Positions 47,001 through 51,816 of a stretch of DNA of 64,000 nt are shown piece by piece (within the stretch, counting starts at the first letter, position 1; the number at the start of each line of letters is the position of its first letter). Source of the DNA: Heligmosomoides polygyrus polygyrus (taxonomy: Eukaryota > Nematoda > Chromadorea > Rhabditida > Heligmosomidae); assembly GCA_947396885.1 (NCBI GenBank), contig OX377201.1, positions 63,276,983-63,340,982 of the forward strand, in the 5' to 3' direction. Made by a program: the position numbers and the translations under genes. The notes under the pieces were generated by a model. That model saw only the letters and a program-made list of their open reading frames with translations. It did not search any database and had not been told where the DNA came from.

Positions 47001-48195
47001 TAGAATGGAGAAATATTCTGATGGTATAACATGATCTGGCATCCTCTGGAAATAACATAGGTAGAAACCGCCTCCAGAGTTTTCACTAATACAAAATTAA
47101 TGTGGAAGGAGATAATTATAACCGAGCTCGAAGCCTCGGATGGATAGAAAAAAACCTACAACAGCCTACAAAACCCAAAAATCCCCTTTACCGGTAAGTT
47201 AAGAGGCATTACCAACTGCTGGCCACCTGGATCAAGCCGGCTGTACAACCGATATCGCAGCGCCATATTGTGATCTCGAAAGTCGTCTTCAGAGTGAAGC
47301 GACATCATACTGCCTTCCCGTGAAAGCCCTAGTCCTCCTAAATGTGTGTCTCAGCTACAACAAGAAGATGTAACCTGAATGCTGTTCGAGAGCGAGCGGA
47401 AACCTGAGCGGCCACCGAATGAGTAGCGTACCTGTAAACATGTATGGCTGCCGCACACGGCTTGTGTTCACTGCAGGAGAAAGAGTTCCTGTCAGGGAAC
47501 GTGGGCTGGTGACTAAGGGTTCGCTGAAAGCGCACAAATGAAAGTACAAGAATACTAAAGCTTTCACACACTGTTCGCTTTCAGTAAAGTCCTGAACAGC
47601 GCAGTAACAAGTTCAATGAAGGAAATTCGCGGCACGTTGGATGGACATAATCATACAGGCCACCCTCAAGACATCAAAGCGCGCCCCTTGGTCGGGTACA
47701 TCAGAGAATAAGGGGTAATCGTGTCACACGGACGAAAGGAAGAACGTAACCTCTCACTGGTCTGCCGATACACCACATCTTTACGCATCAGGTAACAGCT
47801 GGTGGGACAAAAACAACATAGTTGAAAAGTTTAAATGACGAACTTGGATTTTCCAGAAAGTAGTTCACTCCAAAGCGAATATATATGAGAGGAACTAGAA
47901 TTTAGCCAAATGTTCTGTGACGGACTAAACTTAAATGTGTAAGGACTAATCCGGAAAGACTGGAACTTCTTTGTCATAGCGAGTTCAGCCGTCATTCCCG
48001 AATAAGAAAATATTACCCTGAGGCTCGTTCCATTTAAACCACAGGAACCTACTTGTCCACACTCCCAAAGATCCTCGTAGCTATGCTCTAGCACACAAAT
48101 GACACTCTATCAATGACTAAGCCCTAGTGATTAATCGAAACCAATGACACAGAAACCTACTCATCATCGCTCCCGATTACGTCGTAGGAGGACAT
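12561..48195 (-). CDS. SLC38A9-like lysosomal amino-acid transporter, complete gene, 14 exons
   Basis: Multi-pass amino-acid/auxin permease family protein. The human relative SLC38A9 is a lysosomal arginine sensor and transporter acting with Ragulator-Rag and mTORC1; that role is inferred here by homology. Exons on the minus strand: 48195-48161, 47523-47432, 47337-47192, 47045-46948, 32427-32364, 32046-31953, 20780-20610, 17094-16979, 16031-15839, 15784-15678, 15018-14914, 13078-12930, 12868-12779, 12726-12561. They total 1626 nt (541 residues plus TAG), close to the 561 residues of the human protein. All introns are GT-AG and all 13 phase junctions agree. Diagnostic pieces are YRLYSRLDPGGQQLVMP, WNTMMGTSLLAMPWALQQAG, VYWVLMSNFLYYTG, FPLMNFKSPTFFTKFNVLG, LTGTMTLSYFIHN, ENNARDLSIGYLL and FLLFQMITVLPLL. 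The start is the first ATG after candidate trans-splice acceptors. Introns 4, 6 and 7 (14.5, 11.2 and 3.5 kb) are packed with transposons. No stop or frameshift was seen. Confidence 0.93.
13140..13375 (+). pseudogene. LINE reverse transcriptase fragment
   Basis: The plus strand reads GVSQGAVFSPLLFDVYTLGL, the motif just before the catalytic box, then after a frameshift FADGYGIFVVHN, a YADD-type box with the last aspartate changed. It ends within 240 bp. It lies in intron 11 of the transporter, in the opposite orientation. Confidence 0.7.
13376..14195. other. Intron 11 sequence with no assigned feature
   Basis: Three overlapping open frames of 83-102 codons on both strands show no recognised motif. 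It may be further decayed LINE sequence. Confidence 0.4.
14210..14726 (+). pseudogene. 5'-truncated LINE, RT C-terminus, with 14-bp target-site duplication
   Basis: Encodes the C-terminal end of a non-LTR reverse transcriptase protein (SILVPTAVYASETWKM, AGHILRMPAHRLPRSAMQW, AQDRQRWKEFVALCP) to a stop. It is bounded by ACTCCTTGGCCAGT at 14196-14209 and 14727-14740. The 3' tail is a short repeat CTAAGTACTAAGTA rather than poly(A). This is a textbook 5'-truncated retroposition, in intron 11 and opposite to the host gene. Confidence 0.85.
15140..15640 (+). other. Unassigned open frames in intron 10
   Basis: Two overlapping plus frames (15165-15401 and 15277-15630) with basic composition. The second vaguely recalls the DNA-binding part of a Tc-type transposase, but no diagnostic motif is present and I do not claim it. 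Confidence 0.2.
16040..16970. other. Intron 8, nothing recognised
   Basis: Lies between exons 9 and 8 of the transporter. No transposon or RNA feature seen. Confidence 0.5.
17690..19733 (+). mobile_element. LINE (RT domain to C-terminus), 5'-truncated, split by a mariner
   Basis: The plus strand encodes DAIHAARLLVQKH, then after a shift KPVHIAFLDLEEVFDRVPRE, GVHQGSALSPLLFVVVMD and, after another shift, LPYAHDVMLAGEDKDDLERQ, where the YADD box reads YAHD. Coding resumes past the mariner at SAIASDGGLM and ends RERWRHDTKKADPATKRDKR with a TGA. This is the common hookworm endonuclease-reverse transcriptase family as I know it. It lies in intron 7 of the transporter, antisense to it. Confidence 0.85.
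18256..19155 (+). mobile_element. Mariner-like element inserted in the LINE
   Basis: Inverted ends GGGGGGGCCAAAAGTAATGA (18256) and complement (to 19155), with TA at 18254-18255 and 19156-19157. At 900 bp it lacks the helix-turn-helix part. The open stretch from about 18510 to 19061 keeps the first aspartate (IFTQDEKYVFY), the second (VLLFDSAAPHREQ) and the spacing to the third, but the APSDYH site reads SPCNYHYYL, so the third catalytic aspartate is asparagine. Confidence 0.85.
19757..20166 (+). pseudogene. CR1-like LINE C-terminal fragment
   Basis: FSPVKRKSIDLLEKVQNSFT and RLSSRRKANDL align with FPYRKKDIDLLESAQNNFTR and HFRRKRNDL of the fuller element at 51.8-56.2 kb. The frame is broken at a 19-bp hairpin (19907-19951), after which the weak C-terminus continues in other frames. 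Confidence 0.7.
19907..19951. repeat. Perfect 19-bp hairpin inside the LINE fragment
   Basis: TTGTCGTCTCGAAGGAAGG and its exact complement are separated by CTAATGA. It looks like a templated inverted duplication of LINE sequence. Confidence 0.8.
20170..20600. other. Intron 7, nothing recognised
   Basis: AT-rich sequence between the LINE fragment and exon 7. The minus open frame that continues past the exon 7 donor is intronic. Confidence 0.5.
20610..20780 (-). CDS. SLC38A9-like exon 7: DVCRH motif and TM3
   Basis: The exon follows the acceptor ATCAGTTTCAG and runs 171 nt to a donor G|GTAGGA. It encodes GMDPVMVEFSDVCRHFLG, a hydrophobic helix VGFSVVVLLGGIMVYWVLMS, then NFLYYTGTVVY. The SDVCRH and YWVLMSNFL blocks are close to human SLC38A9. 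It enters with two bases (CT) that complete the single T left by exon 6, and leaves one base (G) that completes the TG opening exon 8, so it joins cleanly across an 11.2-kb upstream and a 3.5-kb downstream intron. Confidence 0.92.
20800..21880. other. Intron 6, unassigned GC-rich repeats
   Basis: Two related GC-rich blocks (about 20975-21130 and 21420-21700) resemble repetitive untranslated sequence, sharing words such as AAGGAGCYCCG and GCCGACYYCTCC. No coding supported. Confidence 0.35.
21890..22160 (-). mobile_element. Diverged SINE relative
   Basis: On the minus strand, GGTGAACTGGTGTCAGACTT then GTCAAGGAAGGACAAGCC aligns with the middle of the SINE at 179-464 at roughly three quarters identity by eye. 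The tRNA-like head is not recognisable and no target duplication was found. Confidence 0.4.
22350..23567. mobile_element. Long inverted-repeat element
   Basis: A left arm (22350-22583) and a right arm (23194-23567) are complementary over about 230 bp, for example AAAGGCTAGGTTTAAATACT. The right arm holds an extra block of about 150 bp near 23360-23510. The 600-bp centre has no transposase. Confidence 0.65.
24151..24255. repeat. 21-bp minisatellite, five copies
   Basis: Unit GTCGCCGACGTCGCCACAGA plus C, five consecutive copies with few changes, inside the left end of the 1.6-kb TIR element. A period of seven codons keeps both strands open, producing AASVATS- and TPPTSPQ-type repeats. Confidence 0.9.
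24640..24998 (-). pseudogene. Tc1/mariner-superfamily transposase remnant
   Basis: The element end reads ATACTGGGTGTCTCAAGAAA on the minus strand at 24998. Further in is RILGTDEATLKLNGEVNQHN, the region around the first catalytic aspartate of an insect/nematode Tc-type transposase (usually TDEATF.LNGEVNRHN). The rest is missing. Confidence 0.65.
25660..26170. other. No assigned gene
   Basis: ACATTCGGGTTCGACGAGCC (25699) recurs in inverted form near 28613-28640, so part of this is dispersed repeat. No coding supported. Confidence 0.4.
26178..26360. mobile_element. MITE, GGTACTTATGAAGCA family
   Basis: Starts GGTGCTTATGAAGCAG and ends TTTGCTTCATAAATATC, with an internal TGCTTCATAAGTACCGG. GC-rich palindromic interior with repeated CCCACGGC words. 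Another copy is at 37920-38041. Confidence 0.6.
26361..26985. other. Intron 6, AT-rich, nothing recognised
   Basis: No open frame, repeat or RNA feature seen. Confidence 0.5.
26990..28227 (-). mobile_element. Tc-like element with inverted arms, carrying a nested TIR element
   Basis: Minus strand begins ATACAGGGTGTCTCAAAAAG at 28227. Two arms (about 27045-27170 and 27960-28145) are complementary, sharing ATAATTTCTTCACAAAGTG and TGTGGAATGCGCCA-type blocks. The right arm holds a 63-bp direct duplication around CACTTTGTGAAGAAATTATA (27969, 28032). Inside is a second inverted-repeat unit (27239-27914). Confidence 0.6.
27239..27914 (-). mobile_element. Nested TIR element with a transposase fragment
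   Basis: Ends GGGTATCCCAAAAATGCAGG and its complement form inverted repeats that extend inward for about 200 bp. The centre, on the minus strand, encodes RRILWTDETTFKLNGEINRH (near 27590-27490), containing the first catalytic aspartate of a Tc-type transposase. No second or third catalytic motif is present. Confidence 0.6.
28228..28300. repeat. ATGTGTATA-type microsatellite
   Basis: Irregular run of TATG and TGTATACA units. Confidence 0.7.
28660..29355. mobile_element. Foldback element with 120-bp inverted ends
   Basis: Sequence from CCAGGGAAGGTTCTCAGGCG to about 28790 is complementary to 29228-29355, including AACATGTTTCGTTTTTGCTG. The roughly 440-bp interior shows no transposase. Confidence 0.65.
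29356..30495 (+). other. Unassigned, LINE-3'-end-like sequence
   Basis: A plus frame (29612-29947) is rich in P, R and S (RRARPGSPPSPGYF) and is followed by T-rich sequence ending ATAAATAAAGGTTTAATTAC. It resembles a dispersed repeat or retroelement 3' end rather than a host gene. The final 23 bp recur at 51817-51839. Confidence 0.35.
30854..31115. mobile_element. piggyBac-type MITE with TTAA duplication
   Basis: The 262-bp element has perfect 12-bp inverted ends CCCTTTCACGAC and is bordered by TTAA on both sides (30850-30853, 31116-31119), the signature of piggyBac transposition. Non-coding, AT-rich centre. Confidence 0.8.
31120..31950. repeat. Intron 6; contains a repeat shared inversely with 34185-34300
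   Basis: ACTCGTCTCCTACACTACAC (31550) and about 130 surrounding bases match the reverse complement of 34185-34300. The 70-codon plus frame across it (FRSSASTN) is a repeat product. Otherwise nothing recognised. Confidence 0.45.
31953..32427 (-). CDS. SLC38A9-like exons 5 and 6: TM1 and TM2
   Basis: Exon 5 (32427-32364) follows CATTTTCAG and encodes FSLWNTMMGTSLLAMPWALQ, the first transmembrane helix with the WNTMMGTS motif that lines the substrate site in this family. Exon 6 (32046-31953) follows TTTATTACAG and encodes AGVFWGIFLMLSLAMLCFYT then AYRVLDSPQGI, the second helix, with donor GTAAGT. The intron between them is 317 bp. Both exons are intact although they sit between 14.5-kb and 11.2-kb transposon-filled introns, so they are easily missed by gene predictors. 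Confidence 0.93.
32522..32698 (-). mobile_element. SINE with tRNA-like body and 12-bp target-site duplication
   Basis: ATCCACCATAAT flanks the 177-bp insert at 32510-32521 and 32699-32710. On the minus strand a tRNA-like body (32629-32560) has a fully paired seven-base acceptor stem (GCGCCGG with CTGGTGC, two GU pairs), a D arm, a perfect T arm (GCGGG TTCGAGT CCCGC), an A box TGGTGTAAGGCG and a B box GGTTCGAGTCC. The anticodon stem does not pair. A 69-nt leader precedes it. It lies 95 bp from transporter exon 5, in intron 4. Confidence 0.75.
33090..33245. repeat. CACTGGTCCC-type low-complexity tract
   Basis: Irregular tandem CACTGGTCCCC and ACTGTTCCC units. Related short runs occur at 38730-38790 and 63175-63235. 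Confidence 0.65.
33650..33783. mobile_element. MITE of the CTATGTTATACTTCGGCGAC family
   Basis: 134 bp, ends ACCTATGTTATACTTCGGCG and complementary CGAAGTATAACATAGGCCTA. This is a short version of the 1.6-kb element at 24053-25650, with the same GACGTCGG interior and the same GTGCGTAGCAGCCCGCA word. Confidence 0.75.
33795..33916. mobile_element. Hairpin MITE, GTTTAGTGTGC family
   Basis: Arms GTTTAGTGTGCACGCGACGC and GCGCGCACACTAAAC enclose a CpG-rich interior with GATCAA hairpins (AATTGATCAA, TTGATCAATT). It begins 12 bp after the previous MITE ends. Confidence 0.7.
34185..34300. repeat. Dispersed repeat, inverse copy of 31484-31620
   Basis: Contains GTGTAGGAGACGAGGTGGTC, reverse complement of the block near 31550. 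On the minus strand it reads LRQDHLVSYTAQKS, matching LRQGQLVSYTTHKS of the other copy. Confidence 0.6.
34497..34760 (+). pseudogene. LINE endonuclease fragment
   Basis: Encodes AGDLNGHVGAAKDGYSCHGG and GYGSRNPDGEHILGYADSHS, the AP-endonuclease active region of the same LINE family as the reverse transcriptase at 17.7-19.7 kb. Both flanks are missing. Confidence 0.75.
35700..36420 (+). pseudogene. Gypsy reverse transcriptase, broken
   Basis: Recognised by IDKSCSDWAP, YRVLNKLIRKDSYPLLAINN, LSGMKYFSRYD and RKSAFTTTEALFKF, then FLGHVLGQE-like sequence in another frame. At least four stops or shifts are visible and the active-site box is changed. No function expected. Confidence 0.75.
36451..37475 (+). 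pseudogene. Gypsy RNase H and N-terminal integrase, broken
   Basis: RNase H is shown by NLYIIFTDAST and, after a stop, TVVRTDHQPLTSLFKISNVT. Integrase follows with CSDCFLTKKDC zinc-binding residues and PFELMGVDVLEIELSSSGMK, then after a stop DHFSKWVAAYPTPTKSEED, where the foreign insert begins. Confidence 0.75.
37920..38041. mobile_element. MITE, GGTACTTATGAAGCA family, inside the Penelope-like insert
   Basis: Begins GGTACTTATGAAGCA and ends TGCTTCATAAGTACCGG. Interior has CACGGCACCC and GGCAACCCACGG as in the 26.2-kb copy. Penelope-like coding continues on both sides. Confidence 0.7.
38235..39235. repeat. ATCGAT-family dispersed repeat block inside the Penelope-like insert
   Basis: The GC-richer block contains ACTGGTCCTCC, TTGCGGACAACGTCTTCGGC, GGCGATCGATACTTCAAAAA, TTCAGATTCGTGTTCAGCGA and GACTCATCGCTTAGCGCG. 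This is the same order as at 63180-63850 and, in part, 11690-12040. Its GC content contrasts sharply with the AT-rich flanks. Confidence 0.7.
40200..40470. repeat. AAAT-rich low-complexity tract
   Basis: Runs of AAATAAATAAATAAATATTT and similar, near the 3' side of the Penelope-like insert. Confidence 0.8.
40945..41735 (+). pseudogene. Gypsy integrase, C-terminal half, broken
   Basis: SIARAVFYRYICEGGR resumes the integrase. Several frame changes follow, then an open stretch 41476-41736 with HPKLAYGWSRPYRVIKMCEN and LRRIPNYIDDASIRNKVRRK, the basic C-terminal region. Confidence 0.7.
41788..42144 (+). CDS. Open frame downstream of gypsy integrase, 118 codons
   Basis: Intact frame beginning MMTEDMTTVRAVSMSRKRAG and containing ANKLDRVLKGLPTNIAAIKF and REDLPERAKLMEMAKQQDIS. 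It is the only unbroken frame of the element and follows integrase closely. It shows no signal peptide or membrane segment, so it is not an obvious envelope protein. I recognise no domain. It may be a lineage-specific third ORF or captured host sequence. Confidence 0.4.
   Translation: MMTEDMTTVRAVSMSRKRAGKTAWRFQCVPVECSRPFMCEGDANKLDRVLKGLPTNIAAIKFDSVHRVAQLVQIWPREDLPERAKLMEMAKQQDISAEALEVALLYYGGNCLHFQFSE
42150..43265. other. Probable gypsy 3' region; no assigned gene
   Basis: A plus frame (42647-42847) has an RKVRKFWMPT stretch. A GATGAT-rich tract lies at 43165-43215. No LTR pair could be recognised by eye. Confidence 0.4.
43269..43305. repeat. Perfect 16-bp hairpin
   Basis: AACCAATGACAATATC and its exact complement are separated by TTTTC. 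Confidence 0.85.
43840..46690 (+). mobile_element. RTE-type LINE, nearly full-length but decayed
   Basis: The plus strand carries an AP-endonuclease (MMQARKIKYDVIGLNE, DTRGVGGVGVVVNTN, TMFVAYAPTSDYDDE, VVGDFNAKMGP), then a reverse transcriptase (SVKKRTAPGPDRIRPEHLKN, DIGNYRPICLLSVVYKLFTR, LPLCLTFIDLKKTFDSVET, HHFLFADNIMPVTPS), ending in LTYASETWAIRKQ and GHVM-type C-terminal sequence near 46680. Numerous frameshifts and stops occur, and the catalytic box reads FADN. It lies in transporter intron 4, antisense to the host gene. GC-rich sequence from about 43400 may be its 5' end. Confidence 0.82.
46948..48195 (-). CDS. SLC38A9-like exons 1-4: cytosolic N-terminus
   Basis: Exon 1 (48195-48161) encodes MSSYDVIGSDD and ends in phase 2. 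Exon 2 (47523-47432) gives an S/T/P-rich stretch ending RVRQPYMFTG. Exon 3 (47337-47192) encodes MMSLHSEDDFRDHNMALRY followed by RLYSRLDPGGQQLVMPLNLP. Exon 4 (47045-46948) encodes MPDHVIPSEYF and ends SSIVT before the first membrane span. The RYRLYSRLDP and PDHVIPSEYF blocks match the conserved cytosolic segment of SLC38A9 just before TM1, the part that in the human protein contacts Ragulator and can plug the vestibule. Donors are GTAGGT, GTACGC, GTAAAG and GTAAGT; acceptors are TTTCAG, TTTAG and TTCCAG. The start assignment of exon 1 is the least certain step, but its phase fits exon 2 exactly. Confidence 0.85.
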
Positions 48196-48215
48196 CGCTC
48201 GCTGTTCCCTTGGCT

Positions 48216-48232
48216 GCAGCACAGAACACTAA
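48216..48232 (-). promoter_or_regulatory. Candidate trans-splice acceptors upstream of the transporter start
   Basis: Two AG sites stand just upstream of the first ATG (48195) on the minus strand: TTATTTAG ending near 48229 and GTGCTGCAG ending near 48215. With no in-frame coding upstream and a same-strand gene ending 500 bp away, either could take a spliced leader. This is inference from position and consensus only. Confidence 0.3.
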
Positions 48233-48488
48233 ATAAGGAAGCTTTTGTTCATAATTGAACCACGGCAGACACGAGAACGTCACACTTCGGATGAAAAAAT
48301 CAAGCAGAGAGCGTACTCGCGACCGCTCATTAACTGATAACAGGCCCGCATATGGTTCGCCGATTGGATAAGCTGCTGACACGGTTTGTGTCTCAATAGG
48401 CAACACTTTTATAGCGATGGAGTATTCTAGAAGTACGGAACCTATGAACGCATATATGATACACGTGAAACCAATATATATATATAAT

Positions 48489-48494
48489 TTTATT
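48489..48494 (-). terminator. Candidate poly(A) signal of the glucosidase I gene
   Basis: AATAAA on the minus strand about 230 nt after the glucosidase stop codon and roughly 260 nt before the candidate trans-splice acceptor of the transporter gene. This spacing is typical of nematode operons. It is AT-rich sequence, so the match alone is weak. Confidence 0.4.
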
Positions 48495-48722
48495 ACACGG
48501 CATCATTACATGAACAAGTTTAAATAAACTATATGCTAGAAAAAACACGATCAGATTGAAAACATTTTCCCTGCAACAACGGAAACAAATCACAAAGTGT
48601 TAGAACCCATACATCGTTGAAGAAACGAAATCCCGAATAGAGTTACAAAAAGATTCATATGCCACCAAAGGTGACAGCAAATCGCATGATAACATAATGT
48701 CAAATATCTGGAGAAAGACATG

Positions 48723-51246
48723 CTACAAACCGTCCATGTCGTCGCTCATGATCATCAGAATTAAAGAACTCCAGCCATTGAAAGGGTGCGACCCACGACC
48801 TTGACCAGTTTTATCATCGTAATTTTCCCAAATGTATCCAGTTCGATTAAATTCCTACAAAATTCACAGGAAAATAAAAATTAAAAGTGATCTGCCAGCC
48901 TAAAAATGTCAAGACACTTACTCGCGCCATGTTTGTGACGACATTCTTCTTTAGTTCATGGAATACATTCTGGGCCGTGACTTGATTTGGTCCTGGGAGC
49001 GATCCATAGTGTTTCAAGGCCGATAAAACCATGTAATTCGCGTTGATCCAAATGTAGCTGAAAATTGGAAACTTAGATTGGTGTGTAGTAGTTAAATTCG
49101 TTCATCCCTGCTTTTAAATACAATTAAAGCCCGATAAATATTTGACCAACCCTCTCCAATAAGGAGGATCGTGCTCAGTATTCCTGGCGGCATAGTAAGG
49201 AGAAGAGCGAGATATAGACCTTAGGCCATATTTAGTCCACAGCAGCTAAAACTTCGGAAGAGTATTCACAGCAGAAAGCTAGCAAAGGACTTTAACATGG
49301 TATCATAGAAACCTCGGGATCAGGTAGTTTAGCAAGCGTTTCTCCAAGGCCTTCTGAATCAGGTGGAAGAAGTCGGAGCATAAGAGGGAAAAGACTGTTG
49401 TAACCGAAGACGTCATCCACCAGCCCAAGTTTTGGCTCATTAATAATCGATCTGAAAAAACCAATGCAATTTACATTTACTTTCTTTATGCGTACACATA
49501 GGAACTGAACCATAGCATATAGACTGGCACCTTTCGAACACAAACTGCCCTGGAGCTCCATGTATTGGTTTCCTTACGAGGCGTACTTTATCGCTATGTC
49601 GGCCGTAATCAAAGAAAGCCTGAACAAAGACCGTCAGTTACGCTTACAGACTGTTGTTATGCAAACCGAACCACGGCGATTTAAAAACGTTAGAACGGAA
49701 AAGAACGAGGGCTACGACATTCTGTAAAAACAATACATGCATGCCGGAGCTAATCATTTAGTCTTCGTCATTCTACTTGGACAAAAAGTTGGGGAGGTAA
49801 CCTGAATGCACATTTGAACAGACTTTGGAGTGGCTATCTGATGACGAAGTAAGTGCTTTAACCTTCCAAGACACGCTCGGCAGCAATTCACTGACTACGA
49901 AGGGAGGACGATTCGCGGCGCCAGAGACAACAAGCATCTTTCTTGTCAACGATATAACCCCAGACACTCCACGCAGTCAATGAAATTAACACTATATCCT
50001 CAGTGAAATTAGTGGATCTGAGAACGAAACGCAAGAAACGTAAATAACAGAGGGTGGAGATATGAAGTTGGCCAAGCAAACCGCTTACACAGCAGTTGCT
50101 CGCGGTCCCCCTTACAAAATCAAGCACCTGGTTATCACACTGAACTACTGGTGATATTTCGCTCATCAAAACTATATTTTTTTGAAATCTTCCCAGAATT
50201 TTCAATCTCCTAGTCACCTATTGGTGTAACAAAACAAGCACCATGCTATTGTTTAAGACTTGCTGAGCTAGGAGATATGGAAGTTCACCAATACTCAATT
50301 CCTATCTCAGGATATCACTATCAAGGATGATCCAGCTGTTACGAAACTTCAAGCACTCACAAGAGATCTTTGGCGTGTGTTTCAAAACTGAGAAGGGCCG
50401 AATCTGATCCAATAACGACGTGTTAGTGCAGATAAGTCCCCGTAAGGATAAAGAAATAACAGCTAAAAAAAGAAAACGGAAAGTAGTTAAGCATGACTGT
50501 AGCACAGTTTCATGCGAGCAGAGGATTTCAAAGCTCACAAACACTCTGCCTCATTAACATCTCTACTCGTCTGTAGCAGACAACCTAATCCATTTGTTTT
50601 AGCACTTTCTCATGAGAAAAAGATCCTAAATCTAAGCAACGGCGTATCTCGCACTTCAAAAATTTGCTAAATCCTTGGAACTAATAATAGTGTACGCCAA
50701 ATTTACATTCGGCTTTTACATTTATAGCTGTTACCTTACGCAAGCGTAATAAATATAAAAATAACATAACATAAAAGTATAAAAATAACATGATATAACA
50801 CAAAAATGTAATAAGAGTGGTCTCCGAAAAGGTATTAGGAAAAGCAAGCAGCTGTGGTTTGATCTGCAACAACAGTATAGAAAAAGTGCGGGAACTAACT
50901 TTCTTAGATTCGCTCCAGTGCAGACGCATAATTTCACGATAATCGGCCAAAATGGCTGCCTGTGCTGAATACTTGTTCTTATTTTTTTCCTCAAAATGCT
51001 GAGCTAGTCGATGCAGAACTCGGCTGCTGAGAGCCAGCCAACACCGTAGATCAAGATGATATTCCTGAAGAGGGAAAAACATATTAAACTAACGATGACA
51101 TAATTCCGAAGGATGAAAAGCAAAGAGAAACACTGCAAGAACCTACTTCGTCCGAAGGGTGACTTGCTCTTGGATAGTCGTCCAAACCTGAAGCGAGAGT
51201 CTTTGGATTGAGCTCTTGAACTGTAGTGCCGTTGCGTCCACGCCAT
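48723..51246 (-). CDS. Mannosyl-oligosaccharide glucosidase (glucosidase I, GH63), 3' seven exons
   Basis: An ER enzyme of family GH63 that removes the terminal alpha-1,2 glucose from new N-glycans. Exons on the minus strand: 51246-51147, 51064-50900, 49619-49531, 49451-49313, 49245-49151, 49057-48922, 48854-48723. They total 856 nt, about 284 residues, all GT-AG with consistent phase. In order they encode [102 protein letters not shown], and [20 protein letters not shown] then [14 protein letters not shown] before TAG. The SGLDDYPRA aspartate and the WENY glutamate fall where GH63 acid and base are usually placed. The first exon enters in phase 2 after ATATTCAG, so upstream exons must exist, but none was found in the window. 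The reader gets only the C-terminal third of the enzyme. Confidence 0.93.
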
Positions 51247-51259
51247 CTGAATATTGAAA

Positions 51260-51816
51260 ATATCGCTCGTCGTTAAACGTACGCTAAAAAAACTGCGGAT
51301 TAGTTTCCTGACGAGTTCTCGGGCATGGCGGGAATTTCAAATCGCTTCTCATCCGCTGTGAGATGCTCACGAAGAGGGGTCCAAGAAGGAACACTCGACG
51401 ACGTCAACGTAAAGCTTACAGAGCAAGTTTATTTATTTTATTAGAGACAGAACATTCAAATTGCGGAGAAGCCGAGCAAACAAGCTAATCCTGGTTTGAT
51501 GCCCTCGTTATTACATTTCCTGTTGATGTGTACGAAAAAGCACTTGTTTTTCAGCATGCTGCCGAAGTATGCGGTCAGTGCGTTGCACCACACGGATTGA
51601 TTCTCCCGCATGGTCTCGGAATGGCGTGTCGTAGTTAAGTCAGTGCCAACAACTGACCCACCGACCAATGTGTAGCACCCTCTCTCGATATTCTTTATTC
51701 ACTTACGAAAATAATATTGTGTCAGAAAATAAGACTATGTACACCACCAGACTTTCGCTAGACTAGAGCATGAAGAAGAGCACTACGAAAGGATTAATAG
51801 GAAAACTAAAGCGTCA
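51260..51816. other. Upstream of the last recognised glucosidase exon; unassigned
   Basis: A minus frame (51668-51456) contains TTTRHSETMRENQSVWC and NALTAYFGSMLKNKC, of unknown family. No missing glucosidase exon could be found here. Confidence 0.35.
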
